The translations under genes and the position numbers were made by a program. The notes beneath the pieces were generated by a model. The model had not been told where the DNA came from. It made no database searches and saw only the letters and a program-made list of their open reading frames with translations. From Porphyromonas sp. oral taxon 278 str. W7784 (GTDB lineage Bacteria; Bacteroidota; Bacteroidia; Bacteroidales; Porphyromonadaceae), in the NCBI RefSeq assembly GCF_000467855.2, contig NZ_KI259228.1, forward strand, positions 68,645 through 103,004: a stretch of DNA of 34,360 nucleotides, read 5' to 3'. This document shows positions 24,877 to 32,695 of the stretch, in pieces (within the stretch, counting starts at the first letter, position 1; the number at the start of each line of letters is the position of its first letter).

Positions 24877-25710
24877 TTACTTCTCCTGACGAGCAGCACG
24901 ACCCGCTGCGAAGGCCTCTACAGCTGCAGCGCTCATACCCATGGAGCTGAAGCCCCCGTCGTTGAAGAGATTCTGCATCGTGATCTTGCGAGTCAGGTCG
25001 CTGAAGAGGGTGATGCAGTAGTCAGCGCAGTCGTTGGCGTCGGCATTGCCCAGCGGAGCGAGGTCTTCGGCGAAGTCGAGGAGGTCGGTCATGCCCTTGA
25101 CACCGCTACCGGCCGTAGTGACCGTAGGAGACTGAGAGACGGTGTTGATACGGACGCCCTTGTCACGACCGTAGATATAGCCGAAGCTACGAGCGATCGA
25201 TTCGAGCAGGCTCTTAGCGTCTGCCATGTCGCTGTAGCCTACGAAGGTGCGCTGAGCAGCGATGTAAGTCAGAGCGACGACAGAGCCACCCTCTGCGATA
25301 GCGTCCAGCTTCTTAGCTACCTGGAGCATCTTGTGGAAGGAGACTGCAGACACGTCGAAGGTGGTCTGGAGCATCTTGTAGTCGAGGTCATCGTAGCTAC
25401 GGCCCTTGCGTACGTTGGGGCTCATCCCGATGGAGTGGAGGACGAAGTCTACCTTACCGAAGGTCTTAATCGCTTCCTGGAAGAGTACTTCTAGTTCTTC
25501 CTCCTTAGTAGCGTCAGCGAGGACGACCTTAGCACCTAGCTTTTCGCCGAGCTCATTGAGCTGACCCATGCGGGCAGCCATGGCGGTGTTGGTCAGGATG
25601 ATCTCTGCGCCTTCTTCGACGGCACGCTCAGCGACACGCCAAGCGATAGACTGTTCGTTGAGGGCACCGAAGATGATCCCCTTCTTACCTGCTAAGAGAT
25701 TATAGCTCAT
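24877..25710 (-). CDS. fabI: Enoyl-[acyl-carrier-protein] reductase (NADH) FabI
   Basis: Catalyses the last reduction of each fatty-acid elongation cycle. It is an SDR-fold protein of 277 residues, slightly longer than E. coli FabI (262). The cofactor region is KKGIIFGALNEQSIAW. The catalytic residues are Y149 and Y159-x6-K166 in YSDMADAK, the FabI-type spacing rather than the classical SDR Yx3K. LHSIGMSPN (91-99) matches the family. The C-terminal tail (AAAVEAFAAGRAARQEK) is an extension. The ATG is at 25708-25710, 40 bp after a TATCTTTG box. It is first in a unit with lptB, linking fatty-acid synthesis to envelope assembly. Confidence 0.96.
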   Translation of the reverse strand: MSYNLLAGKKGIIFGALNEQSIAWRVAERAVEEGAEIILTNTAMAARMGQLNELGEKLGAKVVLADATKEEELEVLFQEAIKTFGKVDFVLHSIGMSPNVRKGRSYDDLDYKMLQTTFDVSAVSFHKMLQVAKKLDAIAEGGSVVALTYIAAQRTFVGYSDMADAKSLLESIARSFGYIYGRDKGVRINTVSQSPTVTTAGSGVKGMTDLLDFAEDLAPLGNADANDCADYCITLFSDLTRKITMQNLFNDGGFSSMGMSAAAVEAFAAGRAARQEK

Positions 25711-25750
25711 AGTCGTGATACTTCTTTAAATAAATGAATGATAGGTAGCA

Positions 25751-25758
25751 CAAAGATA
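25751..25758 (-). promoter_or_regulatory. Promoter -7 box TATCTTTG for fabI-lptB
   Basis: Exact TAnnTTTG match on the minus strand, 40 bp upstream of the fabI ATG. A TTTG lies only 11 bp further upstream, too close for a -33 element. Confidence 0.7.
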
Positions 25759-25893
25759 CGCTTTTTGTGCAAAGGAACTGCTAGAGGGTGGAGTTCTCCC
25801 CTATCTGACGCTCTTCCTCGGGGGCAAGGACTGCTCTTCGGGGCGAGGGTGACGAGGGGGTAAAGATGGGGCTCCTCGGGAGGCCCATTTTGC

Positions 25894-25977
25894 GACCTAT
25901 GGTAGGTCGTCGAAAAAACCTACTGTGGGTCGCCACGACGACCTACCGTGGGTCGCAAAGACGACCTACAGTAGGTC
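25894..25977. repeat. Family B tandem palindrome array, copy 3 (23-bp period)
   Basis: Four units: GACCTATGGTAGGTC (25894-25908), AACCTACTGTGGGTC (25917-25931), GACCTACCGTGGGTC (25940-25954) and GACCTACAGTAGGTC (25963-25977). Starts are exactly 23 bp apart. The spacers are GTCGAAAA, GCCACGAC and GCAAAGAC. Central bases vary while the GACC/GGTC arms are kept. Confidence 0.92.
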
Positions 25978-26015
25978 CCTGAAGGGGTGCTCCGGAGCCC
26001 CGTATATACAGGGAC
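25975..26015. repeat. Two-part hairpin at the end of the family B array
   Basis: Outer stem GTCCCTG (25975-25981) with CAGGGAC (26009-26015), and inner palindrome GGGGTGCTCCGGAGCCCC (25984-26001). It begins inside the last array unit. Although terminator-like in shape, no plus-strand gene reads into it. Confidence 0.6.
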
Positions 26016-26078
26016 TTTGGAGGCCTCTTTTTCTTCAGCCTAAGACTCCCTCTCGAAGCGCCCCAAAAGGCTTTTTAT

Positions 26079-26086
26079 TAACTTTG
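26079..26086 (+). promoter_or_regulatory. Promoter -7 box TAACTTTG for the 26135-trmB-mrp group
   Basis: TAnnTTTG match 48 bp upstream of the ATG at 26135. No clear -33 element. Confidence 0.6.
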
Positions 26087-26134
26087 TGACAAGAATCACG
26101 GCTATACCCCGATGGGTAGCCTTATGTAAGTATT

Positions 26135-26467
26135 ATGGCAGAAGAAGATCTCCTAGGATATGATGACGCCGCCTCCGTGGCCTTCATCCGCAACTATATC
26201 CCCCAAGAACTAAAAGAGCTCCTCAGTGACGACGATATCGTCTACTTTGTAGACCTCATCTACGACTACTACGAGAGCCGTGGCTACATCAGTGACGACG
26301 ATGACCTCTCCGACGAAGAGCCTATCGAGGTCGATGAGGACGAACTCGTCGACTATGTCGTGCGCAATGCTAAGAAGGATGGCGTGGGTAAGTTCGACCC
26401 CGACCAGATCCGCTTCATCGTACAGGGTGAGCTGGAGTATTGCGAGAGCATCAACCTCTTCGACTAG
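26135..26467 (+). CDS. Conserved acidic protein of unknown function
   Basis: A 110-residue, strongly acidic protein. Two blocks stand out: an N-terminal helical part (FIRNYIPQELKELLSDDD), and a DDDDLSDEEPIEVDEDE stretch near the middle, before a C-terminal part (GKFDPDQIRFIVQGELEY). It has no signal peptide or membrane segment. I cannot assign a function. It starts the group with trmB and mrp, ending 8 bp before trmB. In my recollection a similar small acidic protein accompanies trmB in other Bacteroidales; this was not checked. Confidence 0.85.
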   Translation: MAEEDLLGYDDAASVAFIRNYIPQELKELLSDDDIVYFVDLIYDYYESRGYISDDDDLSDEEPIEVDEDELVDYVVRNAKKDGVGKFDPDQIRFIVQGELEYCESINLFD

Positions 26468-26475
26468 GCTAGCCG

Positions 26476-27222
26476 GTGGGAAAGAATAAGCTGGCGAAGT
26501 TCGCCGAGATGGAGACCTTCCCCCATGTCTTCCAGTACCCCTTTGCTCGCCTCCAGCAGGAGTCCTTCCCCCTGAAGGGACGCTGGCGGGAGGATTTCTT
26601 CCACAACGATCATCCCATCGTCCTCGAGCTCGGGTGCGGTAAGGGCGAATACACGGTAGGTCTCGGAGAGCTCTACCCCGAGAAGAACTTCATCGGTGTA
26701 GATGTCAAGGGTGCCCGTATCTGGACGGGGGCCAAGGCCTCCCACGAGGCGGGTATGACCAATGTCGCCTTCCTCCGTGGGGAGATCGAGTCGCTGACGA
26801 GCTTCTTCGCTCCAGGTGAGGTGGATGAGATCTGGATCACCTTCCCCGACCCTCAGATGAAGAAGGTCACCAAGCGTCTGACCTCATCACGCTTCCTCCT
26901 TCGCTACCTAGAAGTCCTGCGCCCCGGAGGCTCTATCCATCTCAAGACAGATAGCCCCTTCCTCTACACCTATACGAAGGCCTTCGTCGAGCTGAACCGC
27001 CAGACGATCCTCGTCGACAAGGACGATCTCTACGACGGCGCCTTTGACGACAAGATCCTTGGTATCAAGACCTACTACGAGCGTCAGTGGCTGAGTCGTG
27101 GTCTGACGATCAAGTACCTACACTTCGTCCCCGAGGTGCCCGAGGGAGGCTATGTAGAACCAGATATCGAGATCGAGCCCGATAGCTACCGTAGCTTCAG
27201 CCGCTCTCGTCGAGTCCAATAG
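26476..27222 (+). CDS. trmB: tRNA (guanine-N7-)-methyltransferase, GTG start
   Basis: Methylates G46 of tRNA using S-adenosylmethionine. A 248-residue protein with the SAM-binding motif [11 protein letters not shown] near residue 52, [12 protein letters not shown], the catalytic-region motif [10 protein letters not shown], and [12 protein letters not shown]. The start is GTG at 26476-26478, giving [10 protein letters not shown], which agrees with Bacteroidales TrmB N-termini as I recall them. The next ATG is at residue 12 and would cut the conserved N-terminus. It sits 8 bp after the acidic gene and 7 bp before mrp. Confidence 0.95.
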   Translation: MGKNKLAKFAEMETFPHVFQYPFARLQQESFPLKGRWREDFFHNDHPIVLELGCGKGEYTVGLGELYPEKNFIGVDVKGARIWTGAKASHEAGMTNVAFLRGEIESLTSFFAPGEVDEIWITFPDPQMKKVTKRLTSSRFLLRYLEVLRPGGSIHLKTDSPFLYTYTKAFVELNRQTILVDKDDLYDGAFDDKILGIKTYYERQWLSRGLTIKYLHFVPEVPEGGYVEPDIEIEPDSYRSFSRSRRVQ

Positions 27223-27229
27223 GCAAACT

Positions 27230-28342
27230 ATGGCCATCACACTCTATCCTAACCTCATCCTTGATGCCCTAAGGAAGGTACGCTACCCTGGCACGGGGCA
27301 AGACCTCGTCACCGCAGGGATGGTCGAGGATGATATCCGTATCGAAGGCATGAAGGTCAGCTTCTCGCTGATCTTCGACAAGCCCAATTCACCCTTCACG
27401 AAGTCCGTCATCAAGGCTGCCGAAAAGGCGATATTGACCTACGTCAGCCCCGAGGTAGAGATCGAAGGGAATATCCGAGCTAAGGTACCCGAGGTGGTAC
27501 CTCAGGAATCGCTTCCCCTCCTGCCGAAGGTGAAGAATACGCTAGCGATCTTCTCTGGGAAGGGGGGCGTAGGTAAGAGCACCGTCTCTGCCAACCTAGC
27601 CGTCGCCCTCGCACAGGAGGGCTACAAGGTTGGGCTCCTAGATGCCGATATCTTCGGCCCTTCGCAGCCGAAGATGTTTGGCTGTGAGGATGCACGTCCC
27701 GTCCTAGAGGATGTCGACGGGCATGAGCTCATCGCTCCCGTAGAGCGCTTCGGTGTGCGTATGCTCTCCATCGGCTTCTTCGTTAATAAGGAGAGCCCCG
27801 TACTCTGGCGAGGAAGCATGGCAAGTAATGCTCTCAAGCAGCTACTCACCGAGACCAATTGGGGCGAACTGGATTACCTCCTCATTGACCTGCCTCCAGG
27901 GACTAGTGATATTCACCTGACCCTAGTGCAGACCCTTGGACTTACGGGGGCACTCATCGTCACGACGCCCCAGCAGGTAGCCTTGGCCGATGCGATCAAG
28001 GGCGTGGGTATGTTCCTCGACGAGCATGTCCAGGTACCCATCATTGGCCTCGTGGAGAACATGGCTTGGTTCACTCCTGCCGAACTTCCACAGAATAGGT
28101 ACTATATCTTCGGTCGTGATGGTGGCAAGGAACTTGCCGAGGAACTTGACATCCCCCTTCTGGGGCAAATACCACTCATCCAAAGCATCTGTGAGCGTGG
28201 TGACGGTGGAGAACCGATTGCCACAGACCGAGAGAGTCTGATGGGGATCTACTTCCGCACCCTCGCACGCAACGTAGCCGAGCAGATCGAGCAGCGCAAT
28301 GCATCGCAGGCTCCTACACAGCGTGTAGAGATCCATAAATAA
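27230..28342 (+). CDS. mrp: Mrp/NBP35-family iron-sulfur carrier P-loop ATPase, without the CxxC motif
   Basis: A 370-residue protein: an N-terminal DUF59 (MIP18-like) domain (1-90) and a MinD-type P-loop domain with SGKGGVGKST (109-118), LLDADIFGPSQPKMFG and DLPPGTSDIHLT. ApbC/Mrp proteins carry Fe-S clusters to target enzymes, normally on a C-terminal CxxC pair. Here the matching segment is GLVENMAWFTPAELPQN, with no cysteines, and the only nearby Cys is in SICERGDGG. This seems to be the Bacteroidota form, so cluster binding may differ or the role may not be Fe-S delivery. It follows trmB by 7 bp; rnpB begins just downstream. Confidence 0.94.
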   Translation: MAITLYPNLILDALRKVRYPGTGQDLVTAGMVEDDIRIEGMKVSFSLIFDKPNSPFTKSVIKAAEKAILTYVSPEVEIEGNIRAKVPEVVPQESLPLLPKVKNTLAIFSGKGGVGKSTVSANLAVALAQEGYKVGLLDADIFGPSQPKMFGCEDARPVLEDVDGHELIAPVERFGVRMLSIGFFVNKESPVLWRGSMASNALKQLLTETNWGELDYLLIDLPPGTSDIHLTLVQTLGLTGALIVTTPQQVALADAIKGVGMFLDEHVQVPIIGLVENMAWFTPAELPQNRYYIFGRDGGKELAEELDIPLLGQIPLIQSICERGDGGEPIATDRESLMGIYFRTLARNVAEQIEQRNASQAPTQRVEIHK

Positions 28343-28354
28343 GAGAAGAGTCTA

Positions 28355-28745
28355 GAGCAGTGGGGCGGTCTGTCGCGCCTCCCCCCCAAGGGGAGCGAGG
28401 TGAGGAACGTCCGGGCAACATAGAGCACCATACTTCCTAACGGGAAGCTATCCGTGAGGGTAGGTAGATGTAACAGAGAATGACAGCCACGGGAGCCATG
28501 GCCCCCGTGGTGATGGTGAAAAGGTGAGGTAAGAGCTCACCGGAGTGTATAGCAATATATGCTGCCGTACATCCTATGGGTTGCAAGGTCATGTAAACCG
28601 ACGCTACGAGGGTTGCTCGCCCCATGTCGGAGGGTAGACCGCACGAGATAGTAGGTGACTACTATCCTAGATAAATGACAGACACTCCCTGAGAGGGGCG
28701 ACCCACGGGGAGTACAGAACTCGGCTTATAGCTCCACTGCTTCTA
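28355..28745 (+). ncRNA. rnpB: RNase P RNA (catalytic RNA of ribonuclease P)
   Basis: Trims the 5' leader from precursor tRNAs. Conserved P-RNA blocks are in order: GAGGAACGTCCGGGCAACAT near 28401, CTTCCTAACGGGAAGC (28433-28448), ACAGAGAATGACAGCCACGG (about 28474), GGTAAGAGCTCACCGG (about 28528), and the 3' block AGATAAATGACAGAC then ACAGAACTCGGCTTATAG (about 28670-28730). The ends pair as helix P1: AGCAGTGG (28356-28363) with CCACTGCT (28734-28741), and pairing can extend to the flanking CTAGA. The length of about 390 nt fits a bacterial type A-like RNA. No -7 box was found just upstream, so it may be processed from the mrp transcript. Exact ends are uncertain by a few bases. Confidence 0.93.
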
Positions 28746-28783
28746 GCTCTCTTTCTCATACCCTCCCTTAGCCCCTAGAGACT

Positions 28784-30133
28784 ATGTCCAGCATCCTACG
28801 ACGTATAGTAGCTCGTGCCCTCGGAGCCTGGCGCTTCGTGACACTCGACATGTGGCGACTCAGCAGAGATACCCTCTCCGCTCCGTACCGCATCCTGGTG
28901 GCTACCCTGCGTGTCCTCTATATGACGGTCACGGCCTACATAGATGAGGGGATAGGTACGCTTGCTAGTTCGCTTACCTACAGCACCGTGCTGTCGCTAG
29001 TCCCGATGCTGGCCGTCATCATCGGTATTGCCAAGGGCTTTGGCCTACAGGAGACGGTACGTCAAGCTCTGACGAATGCCTTACCTGGACACGAGGTAGA
29101 GTTCCAGAAGACCTTTACCTACGTAGAGAACTACCTAGCTCAGGTACAGGGCGGGCTCTTCATCGGTGTGGGGCTCTTGGTACTCTTCTATACCGTCCTG
29201 ATGCTGATCTCCACGATCGAAGATGCCTTCAACCGACTCTGGCAAGCACCCTATCCTCGCTCTTGGTCCCGACGGATCATCAACTATCTGGGAGCCTTCA
29301 TCCTCTTCCCCCTGCTTCTGACGGTATCCAGTGGTACGACGATCTTCCTCTCGACCCTAAGCCACACCTATCTCGGTCAGCTAGGAGTCGTATCCACCCT
29401 TACGACCCAGATCCTCGGGCTCGTACCCTATGTGCTGATCATCCTTGCCTTCGCTGGCCTGTACTACGCTGTACCTAACGTACGGGTGCACTTCATCCCA
29501 GCGCTGGTGGCAGGTGTGATCGCAGGGATCGCTTTCCAGATCTTCCAAGCACTCTACATCAATGGAGTACTCTGGATCTCCCGATACAATGCTATCTATG
29601 GGAGCTTTGCCGCCGTCCCCCTTGCCCTGCTCTGGATACAGCTCTCCTGGATCATCGTCCTCCTGGGAGCTCAGATCTCCTACTCGATGCAGCATGTATG
29701 GCACTTCACCTCTCCGCCTACCTCTCGTCCCCTCTCTCGTCGCTATGCCGACACGATCTTCATCGCACTGGTTGCTCGCATCACAGCTCGCTACGCTTCG
29801 GAGGATGCTGAGCCCTATAGAGCAGAGACCCTAGCTGCGGTCTGTGATCTTCCTCTGAGACAAACTCAGGAAGCCCTTGGGCAACTGCTCCGCATGGGTA
29901 TCATCATCGAAGTGAACTACGGGCGTGACGAAGTCGAAGGAGGCTACTACCACCCCAACATCGCTCCAGAGCGCCTCACCCTCGGGCTACTGTTAGAGAC
30001 GATCGATCACTACGGGAGCGAAGTCCTACCCCTCAAGCTCACGGGAGCTCACGCTGCAGCCTGGCAAGCACGAGCACAGGCCTACTCGAGGCTAAGGGAG
30101 CGCTCGGATCTTCTCCTTAGAGACCTCATCTAG
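28784..30133 (+). CDS. YihY/BrkB-family membrane protein (UPF0761) with C-terminal winged-helix region
   Basis: A 449-residue protein. Six hydrophobic helices lie between about residues 50 and 300, with YihY motifs LASSLTYSTVLSLVPMLAV (first helix), AFNRLWQAPYPRSW and YAVPNVRVHFIPALVAGVIAG, and a last helix with LLWIQLSWIIVLLGAQI. The cytoplasmic C-terminal 130 residues look like a winged-helix domain, as in longer family members. The family was once called RNase BN in error; its true role is unsettled. Gene order is YihY, CidA, LrgB, dgt, with 38 bp to cidA. No promoter box lies between rnpB and this gene. Confidence 0.92.
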   Translation: MSSILRRIVARALGAWRFVTLDMWRLSRDTLSAPYRILVATLRVLYMTVTAYIDEGIGTLASSLTYSTVLSLVPMLAVIIGIAKGFGLQETVRQALTNALPGHEVEFQKTFTYVENYLAQVQGGLFIGVGLLVLFYTVLMLISTIEDAFNRLWQAPYPRSWSRRIINYLGAFILFPLLLTVSSGTTIFLSTLSHTYLGQLGVVSTLTTQILGLVPYVLIILAFAGLYYAVPNVRVHFIPALVAGVIAGIAFQIFQALYINGVLWISRYNAIYGSFAAVPLALLWIQLSWIIVLLGAQISYSMQHVWHFTSPPTSRPLSRRYADTIFIALVARITARYASEDAEPYRAETLAAVCDLPLRQTQEALGQLLRMGIIIEVNYGRDEVEGGYYHPNIAPERLTLGLLLETIDHYGSEVLPLKLTGAHAAAWQARAQAYSRLRERSDLLLRDLI

Positions 30134-30171
30134 CTGACCGAAGGACGTCAGCACTCATCATACGTACGCTT

Positions 30172-30522
30172 ATGCAAACGCTTATTAAGATTTTCTTTAT
30201 TTTCTTCTTCTTCTGGCTGGGGGAATTCATCTCCTACCTGATGGGGGAGTTCGTGCCAGGGAGTGTGATCGGGATGATCTTGCTCTTCCTAGCCCTACAG
30301 ACGAAGCTCATCAAGGAGGAGCACGTCGACACGCCTGCCAAGACATTCACCGACAATATGGGGCTCTTCTTTATCCCGGCTGGTGTCGGGCTCATGGCTC
30401 AGATGGATGTCGTCCTGGCCAACTGGTGGGTCATCCTCGTAGCGGTCGTCGTCAGCTCCATCCTCGTCATCGCTTCGGTGGCCTACGTACAAGAACAAAT
30501 GGAAAGGAGGCGTAAAGGATGA
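30172..30522 (+). CDS. CidA/LrgA-family holin-like membrane protein
   Basis: A 116-residue protein with four membrane helices (IFFIFFFFWLGEFISYL first). The conserved segment is LGEFISYLMGEFVPGSVIGM, then DNMGLFFIPAGVGLMAQ. CidA/LrgA proteins work with LrgB/CidB partners and have been tied to murein hydrolase control, cell lysis and pyruvate or organic-acid movement. The stop overlaps the LrgB start (ATGA at 30519-30522), so the two are translated as a pair. The name cidA versus lrgA cannot be decided. Confidence 0.93.
   Translation: MQTLIKIFFIFFFFWLGEFISYLMGEFVPGSVIGMILLFLALQTKLIKEEHVDTPAKTFTDNMGLFFIPAGVGLMAQMDVVLANWWVILVAVVVSSILVIASVAYVQEQMERRRKG
30503..30510 (+). promoter_or_regulatory. 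Shine-Dalgarno-like site AAAGGAGG before the LrgB start
   Basis: AAAGGAGG ends 8 nt before the ATG at 30519 and lies within the last codons of the upstream gene. Strong Shine-Dalgarno sequences are uncommon in Bacteroidota, so this one, at an overlapping gene junction, may help re-initiation. It could also be a chance result of the Arg/Glu-rich codons. Confidence 0.4.
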
Positions 30523-31214
30523 TCACCCATTTCTTCCAGAGCGAGGTCTTCACGATCATGTTCGTCGTCGGCCTCTACCTCATCAATATCAAGATCTACC
30601 GACGGGTACGCTTCCCCCTACTGCACCCCGTCCTCTTCACGATCATTGAGCTGATCGTCGTCCTGATGGCGCTACACATCCCCTACTCCACCTTCCAGCA
30701 GGGGAGCCGCATGATTCACTTCATGCTTGGGCCGTCCGTCGTCTCACTCGGCTACATCCTCTATCAGCAGGTCGCTCACCTGAAGAAGAATGCCATCTCC
30801 ATCGTCCTAGCCATCACGGTCGGGGCAGTCATCGGCATTGCTTCTATTGTCGGGATCGGGCATCTCCTTGGGGTGAAGCAGGCGCTCATCGCTTCCCTTG
30901 CCCCTAAGTCCGTGACGACACCTATCGCTATGGAGCTAGCGGGCAACAATGGAGGTATACCAGGGCTCACGGCGGTGATCGTAGTCTGCGCAGGTATCCT
31001 AGGGAGCATCATTGGCCCTCCGATCATGAAGCTGATGAAGATCAAGAGCCCCGTAGCTAAGGGGCTTGCCCTTGGAGCTTCTTCTCATGGTATTGGCACG
31101 GCTGCCGCTATCCAGATGGGCGCCATCGAAGGGGCACTCAGCGGGCTAGCCATCGGGATCATGGGGCTCATCACTTCGATCCTCCTACCCCTCTTCTCTC
31201 GCTGGTTCGGCTAG
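30519..31214 (+). CDS. LrgB/CidB-family membrane protein
   Basis: A 231-residue membrane protein with about six or seven helices. Family motifs are LGPSVVSLGYILYQQ, SLAPKSVTTPIAMEL, GGIPGLTAVIVVCAGILG and LGASSHGIGTAAAIQMG. It is the partner of the CidA/LrgA-like protein encoded directly upstream with a 4-bp overlap. The role in lysis control or small-molecule export is inferred from other bacteria. No LytSR or CidR regulator is seen nearby. Confidence 0.95.
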   Translation: MITHFFQSEVFTIMFVVGLYLINIKIYRRVRFPLLHPVLFTIIELIVVLMALHIPYSTFQQGSRMIHFMLGPSVVSLGYILYQQVAHLKKNAISIVLAITVGAVIGIASIVGIGHLLGVKQALIASLAPKSVTTPIAMELAGNNGGIPGLTAVIVVCAGILGSIIGPPIMKLMKIKSPVAKGLALGASSHGIGTAAAIQMGAIEGALSGLAIGIMGLITSILLPLFSRWFG

Positions 31215-31284
31215 GCGTGCGATATCCCTTACTGAAGAAGCCTATCACGTAGCTCACCCATCGCCCCACCCATTCCTCTAAGAC

Positions 31285-32625
31285 ATGCACTGGGAACAAT
31301 TACTCTCCGACCGACGCCTCGGCGCTGACGCTACGGAGCGTCGCAAGGCTCAGGGACTCGCCCGGAGCGACTTCGAGCGGGACTATGACCGCCTGGTCTT
31401 CTCCCCACCCTTTCGTCGCCTGCAGAATAAGACGCAGGTCTTCCCTCTACCGGGGAATATCTTCGTTCACAACCGCCTCACCCATAGCCTCGAGGTCAGT
31501 TGCCTTGGGCGCTCGCTGGGGAATATCGTCGGCGACTGCCTAGCGGGGCGCCATCCCAAGGCGCAGGAGATCCCCTTCCGCTCGGGCATCAGTGCCATCG
31601 TCAGTGCAGCCTGCTTGGCACACGACATGGGCAATCCTCCCTTCGGGCACAGCGGTGAGCGTGCCATCAGTGCCTACTTCAAGGAAGGCAATGGTCAGCG
31701 CTGGGAGGAGCTAGTCAAGGCTGAAGGCGGACGCTGGGAGGACTTCCTGCTCTTCGAGGGGAATGCCAATGCCTTCCGCCTGCTGACGCATCAGTTCAAG
31801 GGACGACGCTCTGGGGGCTTTGCCCTTACCTACAGCACCATCGCTAGCATCATCAAGTACCCCTATAGTAGTCTGTCGGCTCAAGGGAAGAATAAGTTTG
31901 GCTTCTTCGCCACCGAAGAGGAGACGATACGTGAAGTCGCCACAGAGCTTGGTCTGAAGCAACTCGACGAGGACCCACTGCGCTACGCACGCCATCCGCT
32001 CGTCTACCTCGTGGAAGCAGCGGATGACATCTGTTACCAGATCATGGATATCGAGGATGCATGCAAGCTACACATCCTCGGCTACGACGAAGCACAGGGA
32101 CTTATCCAAGGCTTCTTCGCCGACGACGAACTCCGGGAGATCCAGCACGTAGCCAATACCATCGGTGACCCCAACGAGCGGATGGGTTACCTACGCTCCA
32201 AGGCGATTAACTTGCTCGTCGAAGAGGCGGCTTCGCTCTTCCTCGACGCCGAAGAAGCCATCCTCGCAGGTACGTTTGAGGGAAGCCTCATCCAGCACCT
32301 CTCGCCCCGATTGCTTTCGGCGTACCAAGCGTGCAGCCGTACTGCCTACGCCAAGATCTATTCTGCCCGCGAAGTCGTCGACGTAGAGCTCGCCGGGCAT
32401 CGGATCTTCTCGGCTCTACTGGATCAGCTGATCGAAGCGCAGATGCACCCCGACCATCTATACAGCCGTACGCTTCTGAGCCGAGTCAGTAGCCAGTACG
32501 AGATGAATCACCCGACGGTATATGGTCGGATCCAATCTTCTCTCGACTACATCTCTGGGATGACGGATATCTACGCGCTGGATCTCTACCGCCGGATCAC
32601 GGGCATGAACCTACCCGCTGTCTGA
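31285..32625 (+). CDS. dgt: Deoxyguanosinetriphosphate triphosphohydrolase-like protein (HD domain)
   Basis: Hydrolyses dGTP (or other dNTPs) to the nucleoside and triphosphate, adjusting dNTP pools and sometimes resisting phage. The 446-residue protein has metal ligands H67 (RLTHSLEV), H113-D114 (LAHDMGNPPFGH) and a later Asp in EAADDICYQ (about 251), plus H122. RSDFERDYDRLVFSPPFRRLQNKTQVFP at the N-terminus is typical of dGTPases. Substrate preference cannot be read. It follows the LrgB gene by 70 bp, with no promoter box seen. Confidence 0.93.
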   Translation: MHWEQLLSDRRLGADATERRKAQGLARSDFERDYDRLVFSPPFRRLQNKTQVFPLPGNIFVHNRLTHSLEVSCLGRSLGNIVGDCLAGRHPKAQEIPFRSGISAIVSAACLAHDMGNPPFGHSGERAISAYFKEGNGQRWEELVKAEGGRWEDFLLFEGNANAFRLLTHQFKGRRSGGFALTYSTIASIIKYPYSSLSAQGKNKFGFFATEEETIREVATELGLKQLDEDPLRYARHPLVYLVEAADDICYQIMDIEDACKLHILGYDEAQGLIQGFFADDELREIQHVANTIGDPNERMGYLRSKAINLLVEEAASLFLDAEEAILAGTFEGSLIQHLSPRLLSAYQACSRTAYAKIYSAREVVDVELAGHRIFSALLDQLIEAQMHPDHLYSRTLLSRVSSQYEMNHPTVYGRIQSSLDYISGMTDIYALDLYRRITGMNLPAV

Positions 32626-32651
32626 TTCGTCCGCTCCTGTGGTGAATTAAC

Positions 32652-32659
32652 TACCTTTG
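32652..32659 (+). promoter_or_regulatory. Promoter -7 box TACCTTTG for manA-merR
   Basis: TAnnTTTG match 36 bp upstream of the manA ATG. The leader between is AT-rich. No -33 TTTG at the expected distance. Confidence 0.65.
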
Positions 32660-32695
32660 CGAAGAATTTAATTATCCATATAACCAACCGTTAGC

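Larger units (their letters stand above)
25711..26134. other. Divergent intergenic region with family B array
   Basis: Contains the fabI promoter (25751-25758), a featureless stretch (25780-25890), the palindrome array (25894-25977), a two-part hairpin (25975-26015) and the promoter for the plus-strand group (26079-26086). No gene is supported. Confidence 0.65.

Noticed and set aside
24736-25494. 252-residue plus-strand frame across lptB and fabI
   Set aside because: Antisense to two well-supported genes; long antisense frames are common in this GC-rich codon usage (others at 8394-8948 and 17659-18177).
25894-25977. Possible CRISPR array
   Set aside because: The repeats are 15 bp palindromes with 8-bp similar spacers; there are no unique spacers of 25-40 bp and no cas genes.
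28437-28625. 62-residue minus-strand frame between mrp and yihY
   Set aside because: It lies inside the conserved core of RNase P RNA.
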